Source: Apoderus coryli | Lineage: Eukaryota > Arthropoda > Insecta > Coleoptera > Attelabidae | Assembly: GCA_911728435.2 (NCBI GenBank) | Contig: OU452212.1 | Span: forward strand, 1,246,563-1,310,562 | Direction of reading: 5' to 3' | Length of the DNA: 64,000 bases | Part shown: in pieces, positions 22,272 through 35,001 of the stretch | Layout of the letters: each line of letters begins with the position of its first letter | Position numbering within the stretch: position 1 is the first letter of the stretch | Notes under the pieces: generated by a model | What the model saw: the letters and a program-made list of their open reading frames with translations, nothing else | The model's database searches: none | What the model was told of the DNA's origin: nothing | Program-made: the position numbers and the translations under genes

Positions 22272-22706
22272 TCATAGATAAACAAACATAGATGGGCGAA
22301 GCCTGTCTATAAATTAAAACACTGTAATGTACTCGATAGCAGCCACGTGCTGTACTCGATAGAGCAAGACCGAGAGAAAGTACACAGCATGGATAAAATG
22401 TGTACGAGGTAATAGGCAGTGAGATGTTTTTTTTTTGTATGTATGAGGGTAGTTGTTGTTATCAAAATATTTTGGGCGTACCTGTTATATAAGCATTCAA
22501 CACACATCGTTTGTTACGAACGAGAAATACACTTTGCTGTGATCAAAACATATTCACGTGCCCAGTACGTACAATACAAATTTATTTTCTAGCTGTTGTG
22601 GTTGTTAGAGAACTAGAGGTTCCGCTGTCTGTGTAGAGATACCACTGCTGTTTTTGAGTATTAATATTGCCATAAGTGTTGATCATCTATGTTTGTTTAT
22701 CTGTGA
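22272..22706. mobile_element. 435-bp MITE with 23-bp TIRs
   Basis: AGATAAACAAACATAGATG (22276-22294) is exactly inverted at 22684-22702, and the match extends outward four more bases with one mismatch. The interior is non-coding and has a short direct repeat of TGTACTCGATAG. The superfamily could not be assigned. Confidence 0.75.
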
Positions 22707-23489
22707 TCAAAGTATTACAAGTTTAGTAAATAGAAACATTAAAATTGAATTGCATTTTACAGGTTTGTACGCACTTATCTAATTGATTATTTTATTATTG
22801 TTAAGATTATAAACAAATATTAAAAAAAATATGTATAATCTAATAAATTATCTATTAAAAAAACGCTATAATAATATGTAATAATAAATACCCAACTTAT
22901 TATACAAAATAAAATAATTACAAATAATTAATCTTATTGTACAAGAAATAAAAATGTAAATAAAATTATTTAATAAAGTGTATTGTTAGTAAACTGTTTT
23001 TGCTTGGTTGTGTCACCCCAGAACTTTCGCGAAAGTTGAACCATCGATATCGCCTTAATATTACATTAAAGCATCGTAAATATAAGGGATACTTATAATC
23101 ACACCGCACATCTTTGTTTTGCATTTATAGAGAGTTTGAAAATTAATTCCAATATAAGAGATTTATATCAAACTAATACACAATATAAAAAACACTACAA
23201 AGAAAACGTACGACGTATTATTCATTCATTTTTAATTAAAAAATTATCATTCTTAATATTATTTATTTCAGTAAAAACTATTTTAATCTCATACAACAAA
23301 GTACAACTGGTATAATAATATCCTTGTGCATGCTGCATGTCAACCAGTATAAATCAGAACCAATCGAGACTCCCAACTGCCTCCATAAAAGAGTGGCGAC
23401 CGATGCTGAGCGTGATAGACAATATGTATCACTCATTGAGATATAAGGAGACGCTATAAGCATTATTTTACATTATACAGAAACGGGTG

Positions 23490-24723
23490 CATTGGGTGGG
23501 GCGTAAGCGCATACCAATATGGCGGATTCTCCAGAGCCGCATTAACTATTTTTGTTGACGTTTTTGCTTTTAATTTGCAGCTTGGGTTTATACTTTATTT
23601 TCAAATATCATGCAGTGTACAAAATACTTAAATATAGGTAATTATTGATATTTGATACCTAAATCCAGGAATAAAAGACGTTAGTACTTTATAAATTATA
23701 TATTAATACCCCTTAAACAAAACATTTTTATTTAAATGTTGCGCTATGCTTATCCACTTTATTTTTACTTAAATAATACATCCTGGTATTAACATATTTA
23801 GTCGCAATAGATTTGATCAGTATATGGTTATCAAACACTGATTTGATCAAAACCGTGCACAACTAAATTAGGAAAAATATTACTATTTACAAATTCCTTT
23901 AAAACAAGGTTTATTATGAATCCTGCGGACAACTCTTTATTAGTAGCTACTACAAGATTTTTTATGATCTTTTCGGATTGGAATAAAAGAATAACACTTT
24001 TTAATGCATCTCGACATTCTCTGCAAATAATTTGCTTCTTTAAACTAAAAACAACAAATCCAGCAATATAAACAATAATGAATTTCGAAAATTCAGAAAA
24101 TGGTCCAGGAAGATAATCATGATCTGGATAAATTATATTTGTGTACATTTCTCGTTAGTATTTAATTAATTCGAGACACATATTCTGTCCAGATATGGCT
24201 ACGTGCAGAATCTTTAGGAAATCTAAAAACCAGAATATGTTTTTAACACACATTTAGGGGTCTTTTTTGCTAGAAAGTGATGAAAAAGTAGAGTTTGAGA
24301 GTAGAAATCAAGTAAAGGAATTTGTAAAAAAAAAAACTACAATGCACGTATCAATTGTTCAGTGCAGAAAGAGAATGCTACCAGACTCCTATAATAATGT
24401 GTTTTAATAAGTTCGCCTAAAAAACCCTAAATACGTCCATGTACAATGTTTACAATATTTGGTACATACCTATGAAACGTTATTTCTGATATTTTCTGGT
24501 CGATTTCACTTCTACTACTGCAACTACGCACAGCACAGGACACCATTATAATATATTGTCAAATAACCGTCCAAAAAAACACGAAAAACTTAAGTAAACT
24601 TGTAAAATACTCGTAAATAACACTATAAACTTGAAAGCACGACAAATGATAGATATCTTATACCAAAATGGCGTACCTGCACCCGCTTTTGGCCACGTTA
24701 GAGCGTCTCCCCCCACCTCAATG
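23490..24723 (-). mobile_element. THAP-domain (P-like) transposon, internally deleted
   Basis: On - the element begins near 24723 with CATTGAGGTGGGGGGAGACG and ends near 23490 with the related inverted terminus CATTGGGTGGGGCGTAAGCG. An ATG at 24546 opens MVSCAVRSCSSRSEIDQ...ITFHR, the start of a THAP zinc finger (C-x4-C), and runs to a splice donor after CATAG (GTATGT at 24469). Far downstream, 24148-23831 encodes the typical C-terminal block: EFSKFIIVYIAGFVVFSLKK, CRECRDAL, then TNKELSAGFIINLV. The catalytic middle is gone. Transposases with an N-terminal THAP domain include the P-element/THAP9 type; which branch this is remains open. Confidence 0.65.
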
Positions 24724-25109
24724 GTATCACTCGACCCCTACTGATATAGGAAAATTTAGTGCTTGTGTCCACCCCTACCACAGGGCTTAAGCAATTTCAA
24801 CCAAAATCTAATGGCTTAATCCTAGGACTTCCCCAAACTCATATATCAAAATTTAGCTCAATTGGTTAAAGCGTTTAGGCGATATCGTGGAAGAATATGT
24901 ACATAAAGACACACATACATACACACAGACAGACCGTCTGAAGGGACTTCAAAATGGTTATATCCGTCTTATCTCAATTTTTTTTAGCAAAAGTAAAAGG
25001 AAAGTCAAAAGCAGCAACCAATCCAATAAGTTCACAAGCCTAGCAGGAACATGGAACCCCACTTCCGAGAGCAGACAAGATGATGATAATGTTGTTAAGA
25101 ATCAAGTAA

Positions 25110-26146
25110 ATTAGGGTGAGTTCTCTGAAGCATCACCTGCTCAAGGTGGTCAATCGAAGCTCACCCAGTAGCACCTAATAACTATACACGTCGGTCGAGA
25201 GCTGGACCCCGCCCGAGCCTGACATGTACAAATCTGAGAAACTCGTGCTGAATTCTCTCAATAGTGGCTGCATGATAAGCATATTATGCTGAAGTCCACA
25301 CTGCAGACTGCAGAGGCATAGTCAAGGTCAGGTCTCACGAGTGTCGTATATAACAATTTAAATTTGCAGATCAGCGCATGACAAAACGCAATTCCTGCGA
25401 CCTGGAACGCTCTATGTGATAAGATAAACCCCCCAAATCCTTAGCCAACGTTCTGTTCTCCACAACCGAGTGACCTATGAAATAGTCAGGGAAAAAGACA
25501 CCCGAAATAATCACAAAAACACTTTGTAACGTTTAATTCCATGCCATTTATTTCACACCAATGCAATGTACCAAACACATGACGGCCCACTTGTAAAAGG
25601 AGCAACATCAAATTTTCCCTATAACACTACAGGTCATTAATAAATAAGTTAAACAGTAATAGACCTAAGTGGGATACCTGAGGAACTTCAAAAGAAACCA
25701 CTACAGGCCTAGAATGAAACTCGTTCACTCTAACAACCTGAGTCTTACCAGTAAAATAACTCACCGACCTACACCGGAGAGGTGAAGTCAATCCAGCATT
25801 CTCCAGCTTATACGCAGATGAGAACCCAGTGGTTAACGCGATCAAATGCCTTTGAGAAATCATTTATTGTATGAACCTGGTAAACGACCTCCAAAGTCCC
25901 AGATAAGTAATCCGTAAACTGGAACAGATCGAGTTCAATGGATATTCCAACTCGAAAACCCAAGCAGAGCAGTTGTAAGATGTCTAGTGACCAGACTTTC
26001 GAAGAGCATAGCACTGAGTATAGATACTGACCAGTACAATAGTTGGACACATCGTTTTTATTGAGGAATATGAGAATTGGGGTGATAAAACTAATTGTTA
26101 ATAGTTTGGGGGCGATTGGAAGAGTTGAAATTAAACGCTCGCACAC
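25110..26146 (-). pseudogene. Non-LTR reverse-transcriptase remnant
   Basis: On - the blocks NDFSKAFDRVNHWVLI (about 25860) and VPQVSHLGLLLFNLFINDL (about 25640-25690) are the RT fingers/palm motifs SKAFDxVxH and GVPQGSxLGPLLFxLFINDL, in order. Frameshifts and stops occur between them. Sequence down to about 25110 still resembles the thumb and C-terminal part, but is too decayed to delimit. Confidence 0.65.
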
Positions 26147-26164
26147 GTCACTTTTGCTTCGGTT

Positions 26165-26290
26165 TTAAGTTGACTACCAAAACAAACCAACCCAAGCCAA
26201 ACCGAACCAAACCGAACCAAACCGAACCAAACCAGACCAAACCAAACGAAACCAGATCACACCAAACCAATCCAAACCCAAACCAACCCA
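26165..26290. repeat. Degenerate AACCA/AACCG minisatellite
   Basis: CCAAACCGAACCAAACCGAA-type units repeat about 20 times with drift. It is not the insect telomere repeat TTAGG/CCTAA. The open frame across it (Asn/Gln/Thr/Pro-rich) is a by-product of the repeat. Confidence 0.8.
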
Positions 26291-27830
26291 TTTACTAATA
26301 CAGTAATGGTACGTTAACTTTTGCTACGGCCGTTACAAATTCTACTACATACCTCCACGTATTTTTGTTACGAACGTAGCCAAAGTTAATGTACAATAAT
26401 ATTTTAAATATTGCTGGTCAGCTATATCTTAGAAGCATTTGATATTTTAAAATAAAATATATTCATGTATTTTATTACTTTGATCAAACAATCTTTGCTC
26501 TGATTGATATTTTCATTAAATACCTAATTAAATTATTTTCCCGCAATTAATTTTTTGTAAGTTATTTTAGTTATAAAGAGCATATTCTGTGTTCAATGGT
26601 TTTTATTTTGTCCAGGTTATACACAAAATAATAATTGATTTAAAAATAGCATGCAACTTACCGTTATTGCATCACTGTCTACTGTTGCTGTGCAATCCAA
26701 GTTTGATCCTCCAATTATAACCTAAAGAATTGGTATGTATATAATAATGGCTAAACCATGGGAATATTTGTTTCTGTTTACATTTTGTGATGAAAGTAGA
26801 CGGAACTAATTGTAAAATATGACCGATTTAAGTAAAATAAAAACAGGGCATTTTAGTGTGCTTGCGGAAATCTTTTATTATTAGTGTTAGTCTGTTCAAT
26901 ATGGGAAAATATTTATATTAGGAGTTCCCGAATCGTCCATGTATCCACTGTTACCATTGGTAACAGTTAAAAATCTCAAAAATATATATTTTATGACTAC
27001 TAACTGTAAAATAATTTTATTTATTTTGAAGACAAAAAGGAGATCATTGAAAAAAAATCAGATCAGATAAACTGAGCCTTTATTTGTGAACCTAATAAAA
27101 TATTTGTTTGTTACACGGAGTTGTGAGATAATGCGTGTTTAGAATAAGTTATGTGGGAGTATAATGTTAAAAAGGTTGATCCACATGCTTGGTTTTTATC
27201 TAATATTTGTAGTTTGTCGAAATACATAGTAAGAATTTTTTTCTTATTTCTTCTTAAGAAGATACTGTTCATTTGGGGTGACCAGGGAAAGTCAAAGTCA
27301 ATAACTCCAAATAGGTTTTTAACTTGTCGAGCCCAAGGTGCAGCTGTACCAAAAATAAAAGAAAAATAAAACGTTTTTATGAAAAGCAAAAACATTCTAA
27401 AACAACTTAACGAAATAAATTAAATATCTTGTTAATCTTACTTGATTCAAACAAAAAAAATTTAAAACAACTTATAAATGCTGAGCTTTTTGTTACAGAT
27501 TCGTTTGCCACACAGTAACTATCTTCTATTAAATGAAAATGATTATCTTTTAACGAGATTATTTTCTTGTGACATAAACATTATAGCTAACGAGTATGAT
27601 TGATGTTTTTCTTGAAGGGTATCTAGTTGGTATTACCAAGACTAATGAGTGAAGTTTAGGAAAGTTTTACATAACTCGTTTTGATAGTTAATTAAAAACT
27701 ATACGCAAGAGACAAATTGCTTTACATCAATTTTACTAAGACAAGCCTAAAGTGGCTACTGGAAAGAATGTGGTGGGAGAATATACATTTTACAGTCTTT
27801 TTCAAGGAGTTATTTATCATGTTACAAAGA
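26291..27830. other. AT-rich spacer with an unrecognised ORF on -
   Basis: A 94-codon frame on - (27395-27111) reads VKNLFGVIDFDFPWSPQMN. I recognise no family and it lacks flanking exons. Nothing else stands out. Confidence 0.35.
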
Positions 27831-27839
27831 AAATTCAAA

Positions 27840-28860
27840 ATTTACTGTATAAATAAATATAGGTCTGTTCGAAAGAAAACATGAATTTTGAATTTTCTCG
27901 AAAAATATTTATTTTTTCATCAATATCCATTTTGTCCCCTTCAAAGTAATCCCCCTCAGATATAATGCACTTATGCCAGCGCTTCTTCCAATCCTCGAAG
28001 CACTTCTGAAATGCGCTTTTCGGTGTAGTCATCAGCTCGTTCTTCGATTCTGACTTTATCTCATCAATTATGGCAAAACGCTTCAGTTTTGGGAATAGGA
28101 AAAAGTCGCAGGGGCCAAATCTGGTGAATACGGTGGCTAAGGCATGATTACGGTATTGTTTTTGGACAAAAAATCACGAACAAGCATTGATGTGTGAGCT
28201 TGTGCATTATCGTGATGCAAAATCCATGATTTGTTTTTCCACTATTCCGATCGTTTGAGCCGTATTGCTTCACTCAAACGTTGCATAACTTCCTTGTAGT
28301 ATTCCTGATTAACCGTACGACCTGTTGGCAAGAACTCATGATGCACCGCACCATTGTAATCGAAGAAAACAGTTAGCAAAACCTTCGACGTCATAACTAT
28401 ATAGCTACGTTGCGTCACCAGGTATGAACCTTTTGAGCAAATCTAGATCGTCGTTGACGTCATTCAACAACTCCTGTCACACGTTTCATGTCCAAAACAT
28501 CCGAGAAAATTGCATGGATTGATATGCCAACATCCTTTGCAACTTCCCTAAGAGTGTTTCGGCGAATTTCCAAAACCATTTTCTTCACTTGTTGACGTGG
28601 TTGCAACTCCAGAACGCTCATCATCATTGACATCTTCTCGGCCTTCTGGAAAGCGTTTGTACCACTTATAAACACTTTCTTGAGACAAAGTAGACTCGCC
28701 GAATGCCACACTCAACATCAGCATCCAGTGCGTTGGAGAACATTATTCCATTTTTAACACAACGTATGCGATAAGATTATAAAAACATAAAATAATATAC
28801 CAGCACACACACTTAAGAAATTTTTAGAGTTAAACGAAAAAGTTGAAAAACTGTTTATTT
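27840..28860 (-). pseudogene. DD34D mariner remnant
   Basis: On - the N-terminal half gives LSQESVYKWYKRFPEGREDV (about 28700-28640). After frameshifts come VFFDYNGAVHHEFLPTGRTV, HHDNAQAHTSMLVRDFLSKN, PYSPDLAPCDFFLFPKLKRF and the C-terminal WKKRWHKCIISEGDYFEGDK, ending at 27835. These are the ordered blocks of a mariner transposase, with the second and third catalytic Asp retained. Candidate decayed TIRs are GGTCTGTTCGAAAGAAAAC (about 27863) and, inverted, ...GTTTATTTGAATGGTCTGA (about 28862-28883). Confidence 0.8.
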
Positions 28861-28889
28861 TTTTAGTTTATTTGAATGGTCTGATAAAA

Positions 28890-29895
28890 TTTTTATATAG
28901 AGTGTCTCAAAAATGTTCCCATTTATTTGGTTAGGTTTTCAACCAATTTTTCAGAGTGAAAAATTAAAATTTGACTTTTTTAACACAGTGTAAACCCCAA
29001 TGACTTTTTGCAGGTAAACCATGGGCGGCTTGTTAAATACTAAAACCGACTTCGGCCTCTCTGTCGAAAAACTGCAAGATGAGGTGAAAGTTAAAACCAC
29101 TAAAAGTGAAATTAAGCCGCACGGCAATGCAGTCCAAATGGGAATTTTCTTTCTTGCAAATATGTAAGGGGTGCTTTTGAACGAATGGGGTTCCACACAG
29201 CAGCAAAAAAAAATGTTGAGTTTCACAGGATAACCCTGAATTATTTTTTGAGGGTGATCCATTGGTTGCTAGTTTTGAAATAAACTGTTTCTACCGTCAG
29301 CCATTTTTATTGATTTGTATCTACTTACCATGGATATCAATAAAGAGTTTAAGTCCTTAAGTCTTTGCCATACCATATTATGTCCATCCGATTATATTTA
29401 GATTAATCTGAGACAATAACACGTTGCCAAAAATTATTTGCTTCATTCATAGATTTATTTCCATTTTTTTTTCGATTAATCATTAACCCAATACTTTTTC
29501 CAGTCACTGTAGTTATTTTTATTACTGTCGGTATCCTTTGGCAGGCATGATTTATTATACGTCTTATAGGTATACAAGGCAGAAATGTATCAAAAAATGA
29601 TGTAGAATCGTTAAATTATATATTTTAAAGTAACTTTGGATAAACTATACATTTTGTGAACCTTCCTGAATAAACATGGTGTTTATTTAGGAAAGTAATA
29701 ATTGCTCCTATGTTTGTAAAAAAACAGTAAAAAATAAGATTTGTTGTGATTTTGACGGCTAAAAATAAAAAATATATAGTAAGTGATACATCAATGTGAT
29801 TAGGAAAAAATGTGACGTTAAGATCGATGCCGATGGTCCAAGACATTCTTTTGGGTACGCCACTGAATTCCGCGTAAAAATATTTATCAAAAACA
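28890..29895. other. Spacer with MITE-like ends, no gene
   Basis: It begins with AGAGTGTCTCAAAAATG (28898), an eroded CAGGGTGTCTC-type end. Open frames of 92-103 codons on - have no recognisable domain. Confidence 0.35.
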
Positions 29896-30309
29896 GTGTT
29901 CACATTCTTAGTATGTGACTCAACGGAATTAAAAAAGTACTGTTGGCAATACTTGCCATTTGTACCAACAGTTTTTCAGTTAGAGCACGGCGGTGGGGTA
30001 CGTGTTAAAAAAATATACAATAAAAAGTGCAAGGAAAAAATTGTATTTGTTCTAAATTTATTATCAAGTTTCGTAACATTTCTATTTTATTTTTATATTA
30101 TACGTACCGGTCGATTTTCAGTATCACGTTGCCCAATATTTCTTGTGTCTTTCCCATCCTCACCAGATGCTTGTAAACATGAAAGTGATACAGCTATATT
30201 TGCAGCTACTTTAGCATTATTTTTAATCAATGCCATATCTAGAATTTATAATGTTAAGGAAGTTGTGTGGGTTTCCATAATTGGTTCACAGTTAAAATTG
30301 TCGAATATA
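29896..30309 (+). other. Unrecognised ORF cut by a transposon end
   Basis: An ATG frame runs about 137 codons before entering the TIR of the next element at 30310. It has a hydrophobic stretch (FVLNLLSSFVTFLFYFYII) and a second one (AIFAATLALFLINAI). I do not recognise it. It may be a fragment of a membrane-protein gene or transposon debris. Confidence 0.25.
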
Positions 30310-31444
30310 CAGGGTGTCCCAAGAAACATTCCCCACCCTTTGGGGGTAAAATCTACGACCCAAAATAAGACGAAAATCACTTATGTCAAAATTTCGAAAA
30401 ATGTCTCCTTATGAAATTATGACCATTTTGAATATTGAAATTAGACAAATCTTTCACTTGGAATTAATAATTTAAATCTGGTCATCCTTGATAAAAACAG
30501 ATTCATGCAAAGAGAAAATCTGCATCCTTAGCATATAAAGCCGATTCAAGAATTGCATCCTGGGGATACTGAGTTGCGCTTATGATTTTATAGATTTTTT
30601 TTAAATTGCCTGGACGCAAATGAAGACATTTTTAAACAAGTACTGTAGAGTGATGAAGCCCATTTTAACCAGAAAGGAGTGTTCAATCAGCACAACTTGC
30701 ATTGTTGGAATTACGAAAATCAGCACCAAATTAGAGAATGACATAAGCAAGCACGCTGGAGCTTAAATGTGTGGCTTTGTCTGTTGGGAAATAGGATAAT
30801 AGAACCACAGTTTCTACCTAGGATACCAAACGCCGAAAACTATGCCAATTTTTGCGATAACAGATTACCAACTCTTCTGGAAGAAGTTCCTTTAGTACAG
30901 CGGCCAAATATTGTATTTCAACATGATGGTGCACCTGCCCATTATTCTCAAAATGTTTGAGAGATATTAAATCGACGTTTTCTCAACCAATGGACCGATC
31001 GTGGAGGACCTATTTCTTGGCCTCCTAGGTCCCCGGATCTCAACCCAATAGACTTTTGGCTTTGCGGTTATCTGAAAAATACGGTTTACCATGTCCTACC
31101 CAACATTGAAGATGATGTTATTGTTCGCATTTATAGAGCTTTAGCACAAATTACAAACAAAGCAATAGGCCGTGTAGAAAACAATTATTGAATAAAATAG
31201 TGAGGATTTCGAACACTTGCCTTTGTAAATTGAAATGTTTTTGTTTTATTATGTGTTTAGTTAATAAATAATTTGAATCTGAACATTTTATTTTATTTTC
31301 GAAAATTACTTCATTTTAATATTCAAAATGGGCACAATTTCATAAAGAGACATTTTTCGAAATTTTGACAAAAATGATTTTTGTCTTATTTTTGGTCATA
31401 GATTCTACCCTCAAAGGGTGGGGAATGTTTTTTGGGACACCCTG
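30310..31444 (+). mobile_element. Mariner-superfamily element with about 135-bp TIRs
   Basis: It starts CAGGGTGTCCCAAGAAACAT and ends with the inverted AATGTTTTTTGGGACACCCTG. The arms remain similar for about 135 bp (30310-30445 and 31305-31444), and TA lies outside both ends. A broken + strand transposase occupies the middle: QHNLHCWNYENQHQIRE, LVQRPNIVFQHDGAPAHYS, then RGGPISWPPRSPDLNPIDFW. A stop (TGA at 30958) falls between the second and third Asp, and the N-terminal half is missing. Counting the stop as one residue, the second-to-third Asp spacing is 41. Confidence 0.82.
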
Positions 31445-31449
31445 TATAA

Positions 31450-32440
31450 CTTCAAGATAAGTTTTGTTCATGTTATTGTAAAGTTAGATACAATTTGACT
31501 TGTCAAAAAATTACAGCTTTGCAACTGACCTTGTATTCTTATTGATTAAAATAAAAAAAAGTTGGCTATGTGTTGGATAAATCTGTAGAAAATGTAGGAG
31601 ATCTTTGGTAATAAGAGAGTGAAGTTAATGGTTTACGGTAGAAATTCCATTCCTGAGAAAGATAATATTGACAATGTAATAGAGAATAGAGAAAGAAGAT
31701 CTACTCAGCAAGGAATCGGAGCCCAAAAACTGTCTTTGTGATGCAGCGTTAGAAGTGAGCACCTGACAGAATAAATCACACTGCTAAACTAGAACTCATC
31801 ATCAGCATTCACTCGCTAACGAGTATGAATTACTCAAAAATAAAATACGTACGTGAGTCATGAGTACATGCCTTCGATGAATGAATATGCAATATATAGC
31901 AATACAATAGATAATCAACTCAACTCCCATAAATAGTAAACATAAATTTTTAAATTAAAAAAAACTTTGTAAAACCCATAAAAATGTGTGCAGTTAACTG
32001 TTATCTGATCAGTTTCTGTTTAATAAAAACTCGGAGACTAATATTAATCAATGTGGTAGTAGATAACTATAATTAAAAGTGGCAACTCGCCGTGCATAGG
32101 GACGAAAGGCACTGCCTTGCGCTTAAAATAATTTAATTACGGCCAGTATGGATGTTTTTATTGACGTTGGCCTACTCTCGTTCTGCGTTCGCCAACGCGG
32201 GCAGGGCATTGTTGCCTCATTGGATAGCGCGCATTAAATGGCCCCACGATTTCCATGACAGTTATTTTCATAATTTAAAACAAATCATCATGTGCGTAGG
32301 TATATTAGGTGTACAATCTATCAATCTGTGCGCCATTTTTAACAGTAAAAAAAATCTTAATTGGTTAAAAAGCTAGTGAGGCACTGTCTCACTAGGACTA
32401 GCCAGCCGCCCCTGAGGGTGGTGCACTATGATAAAGTCGC
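31450..32440. other. Intergenic sequence, little recognised
   Basis: A short relic of the RTE-like 3' end (CATCAGCATTCACTCGCTAA) lies at 31797-31840. A GC-richer patch near 32090-32230 carries an open frame of 74 codons with no known domain. Confidence 0.35.
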
Positions 32441-32461
32441 CGAGAGTACGCACCACTGATT

Positions 32462-32555
32462 TTAAATTTCTGTTGTGAACCCTAAGATGAACAAACTGAT
32501 CCTCGAGGCGCTAATTTTGTCACAAAATTGACACACCCAATCACCACCCCTGTGA
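32462..32555 (-). repeat. Third 3'-end fragment of the RTE-like element
   Basis: On - it reads GGDWVCQFCDKISASRI, matching DDWVCQFCDKFCPELE encoded at 53690-53730. The CxxC pair is the retroelement's terminal zinc-finger-like motif. Confidence 0.55.
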
Positions 32556-33139
32556 AAAGGTGCATGAAATATTTTGAATACCAGTGTGTTTCTAGACAAA
32601 ACATGAATTCCAACTTTAGCCAAAGGTTCAGGGAAATGCACTTGATAGTTTACTAACAAGTCTCTACAGGGTGGTCCAGGTTAAACGTCATTAACTTTGA
32701 CAGGTGATAGAACTACAAGAAAAAAGTAGACTTTTATAGAAAAAAAATTGTTAAGAAATATTTCCAAACAAAGATACAGAGTGTTAATTTTGTGATAAAA
32801 AACTAGTTTTCTCGACATAACTTTTAAACCACTTTATCGATTTTCGTCCAATTTCGCATACCGACTAATGTAGTACATCTCTAAGTAATGATTGACATAA
32901 TTTGAAAAAATCTACAGTGGCGTAGATACCGGGGGGGTCGGCACCCCATTCTGCCCTCCTAATCTTCGCCGCCACTGGAGATTTTACAAAGAAGATCAAA
33001 TTTTTGGATCGCTTGTTCCATTTGAGAAAAAAAATCACCCTTGCAATTTTTCAACTTATGGCTTTGTTTTTCAGATAACTATTATAATTTAAAGTGTTGT
33101 AAGCAGGCCAACAGTTCTGACTGAACTACCAAACAAATT

Positions 33140-34010
33140 TATTTATTTATTTAAGATACACTGCCCAGACAGATAAATAATCCAATTAAAGGGCAGGAAA
33201 AATTACAGTAAATTCTTAATATCTAACACTAAATTTATATTCTGAGAAATATATTTTTATACAAGACAAAGTTGAATCAAAAATATCAATTTGCTCGGAC
33301 ACAGAGTTACAAGTATGGCAACAACAAATTAGTACGCGGGGCCGGAAAGTAAAATATGATTCCGTTATTACGTGTACGTAGATTTGGGACACAAACAGGC
33401 ATCTGGCTTAAAAACGCTGGGCAGTCGAGAAGTCCATTAATAATTTTAAAAAGCAAACTAGAGCGGAATATTCTCTCCGAGTATTTAATGATACTAGATT
33501 AAAACGGTTTAGCAGAATATCATGAGGAAACCCAATGGATGGATAAACCCCATCAACCCGAAACCACAGCAACTTGGCAAAACGACGCTGGATTCGTTCA
33601 ATATTAGTTATATGTATGACATACATAGGATTCTATACTACAGATGCATATTCCAGTTTAGATCTGACAAATGCGTTGAAAAGAACAATGAGTGTTTGAG
33701 GTGTCACAAACTCGTTCAAATTGCGCACAATAAAACCCAGAGATTTATAGGATGCTGAAGCTCAGTTTATCATCAAACCAAACCCCTAAATCTTTAAACT
33801 CATCACAAGTTGTTAATGGACTATTATTTATAGAATATGAAAATTTCACAGGGTTTATTTTCCGTGTATCAATATTCAGATAAAGATTATTACGGACACA
33901 CCACTCATTTACAACATTTAAATCGTCCTGAAGATGAGAACAATCTTCAGTAGGTACTATTAATGACTCGGAGGAGTTTATACGAAATATAACTCTTTTG
34001 TACTTTTTCT
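33140..34010 (-). pseudogene. Non-LTR retrotransposon C-terminal remnant
   Basis: On -, broken frames give DLNVVNEWCVRNNLYLNIDT, then FKDLGVWFDDKLSF, then NIERIQRRFAKLLWFRVDGV and LNRFNLVSLNTRREYSALVC. These are the post-catalytic thumb and C-terminal blocks of Jockey/CR1-like elements. The catalytic FADD region is absent. An ATTT-repeat tail lies near 33140-33155. Confidence 0.7.
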
Positions 34011-34990
34011 AAATTGTGAGTAGGGCAGCAATAATAAGCATTTCACACAGAGTTCTGGTAATATGGTAGCAATGTAGCAGCAGGGGGTCACCGAAACCAG
34101 AAAAATTTTGACAATGGTCTACAGTTTGGGAGCCTCTGCTCTATATACAATAAAATTATCGACTATTTATTTTAGCGTCAAATTAAACAATTCATTAACT
34201 ACATCAGCTACACAAAGTGTCATAGACAAATACGTTTCGCTGTGATTATGATCTCGTCAGCACATAACATCCAGGTTATAGGGAGAACTATTTAAGTTTT
34301 AGGATATCTTTCTATCACTTTGCTTTTATTTTTCCTAGCTAAGTTAACAAGTCGGTATCTCTCATAACAAAGAATGTAAAAGAAAATAGGGAATAATAAG
34401 TTTTGCTTGTTTTATGAAAATTCTGGATAAAACCTGATGCAGTTGCTTTTAGGTTTAAGTGCCATAGACTGAAAATCAATTATTCACACGTGTTAAGTGT
34501 TTTTTTTTTTTAGTGTCGGTCTCCTTCATTCTCCCATCGCCATAACCTCAGTCATGACCTAATAAATTTTCAACACGTTATTTCTTTCTCCATTAGATGA
34601 TATTAAATATTAATTGGCATATTCATCAATTTGGCTCATTTTTCAGTAGGGAAAAAGTGATTAATTATATAGTTTTTCGTAATACTGACGTAGGTAGAGG
34701 AAGTTGTAGGCTTTTTGATTTCGTAAATAATTTTTAAACAGGCCATAAAGTTTACATTTTTATATAAGGTGATAAAAATTTGTGAGCGAACTGGGGATTT
34801 TTCGAAAAGTCCTTATTTACAAAGATACATGGTGTTAAAGATGACTGCCTGAGGATGATTTTTTTGAAATATATATAAAGTTTTGAATTGAATTGAATTG
34901 TATAAAAAGAAACGAAAAATTGTTGTGCTTTTTTTATCGGTCTGCCCCTGGGTACGCCATTGTAATATACTATAGTTAAAAATACCCTCC
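34011..34990. other. Intergenic, downstream of psuG
   Basis: No coding region was recognised. A possible eroded MITE border (TATAAGGTGATAAAAATTTG) lies at about 34762. Confidence 0.35.
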
Positions 34991-35001
34991 TACTTTGACT
35001 A

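Noticed and set aside
26165..26290. Telomere-like repeat
   Set aside because: The units are AACCA/AACCG, not the insect TTAGG/CCTAA, and they are degenerate.
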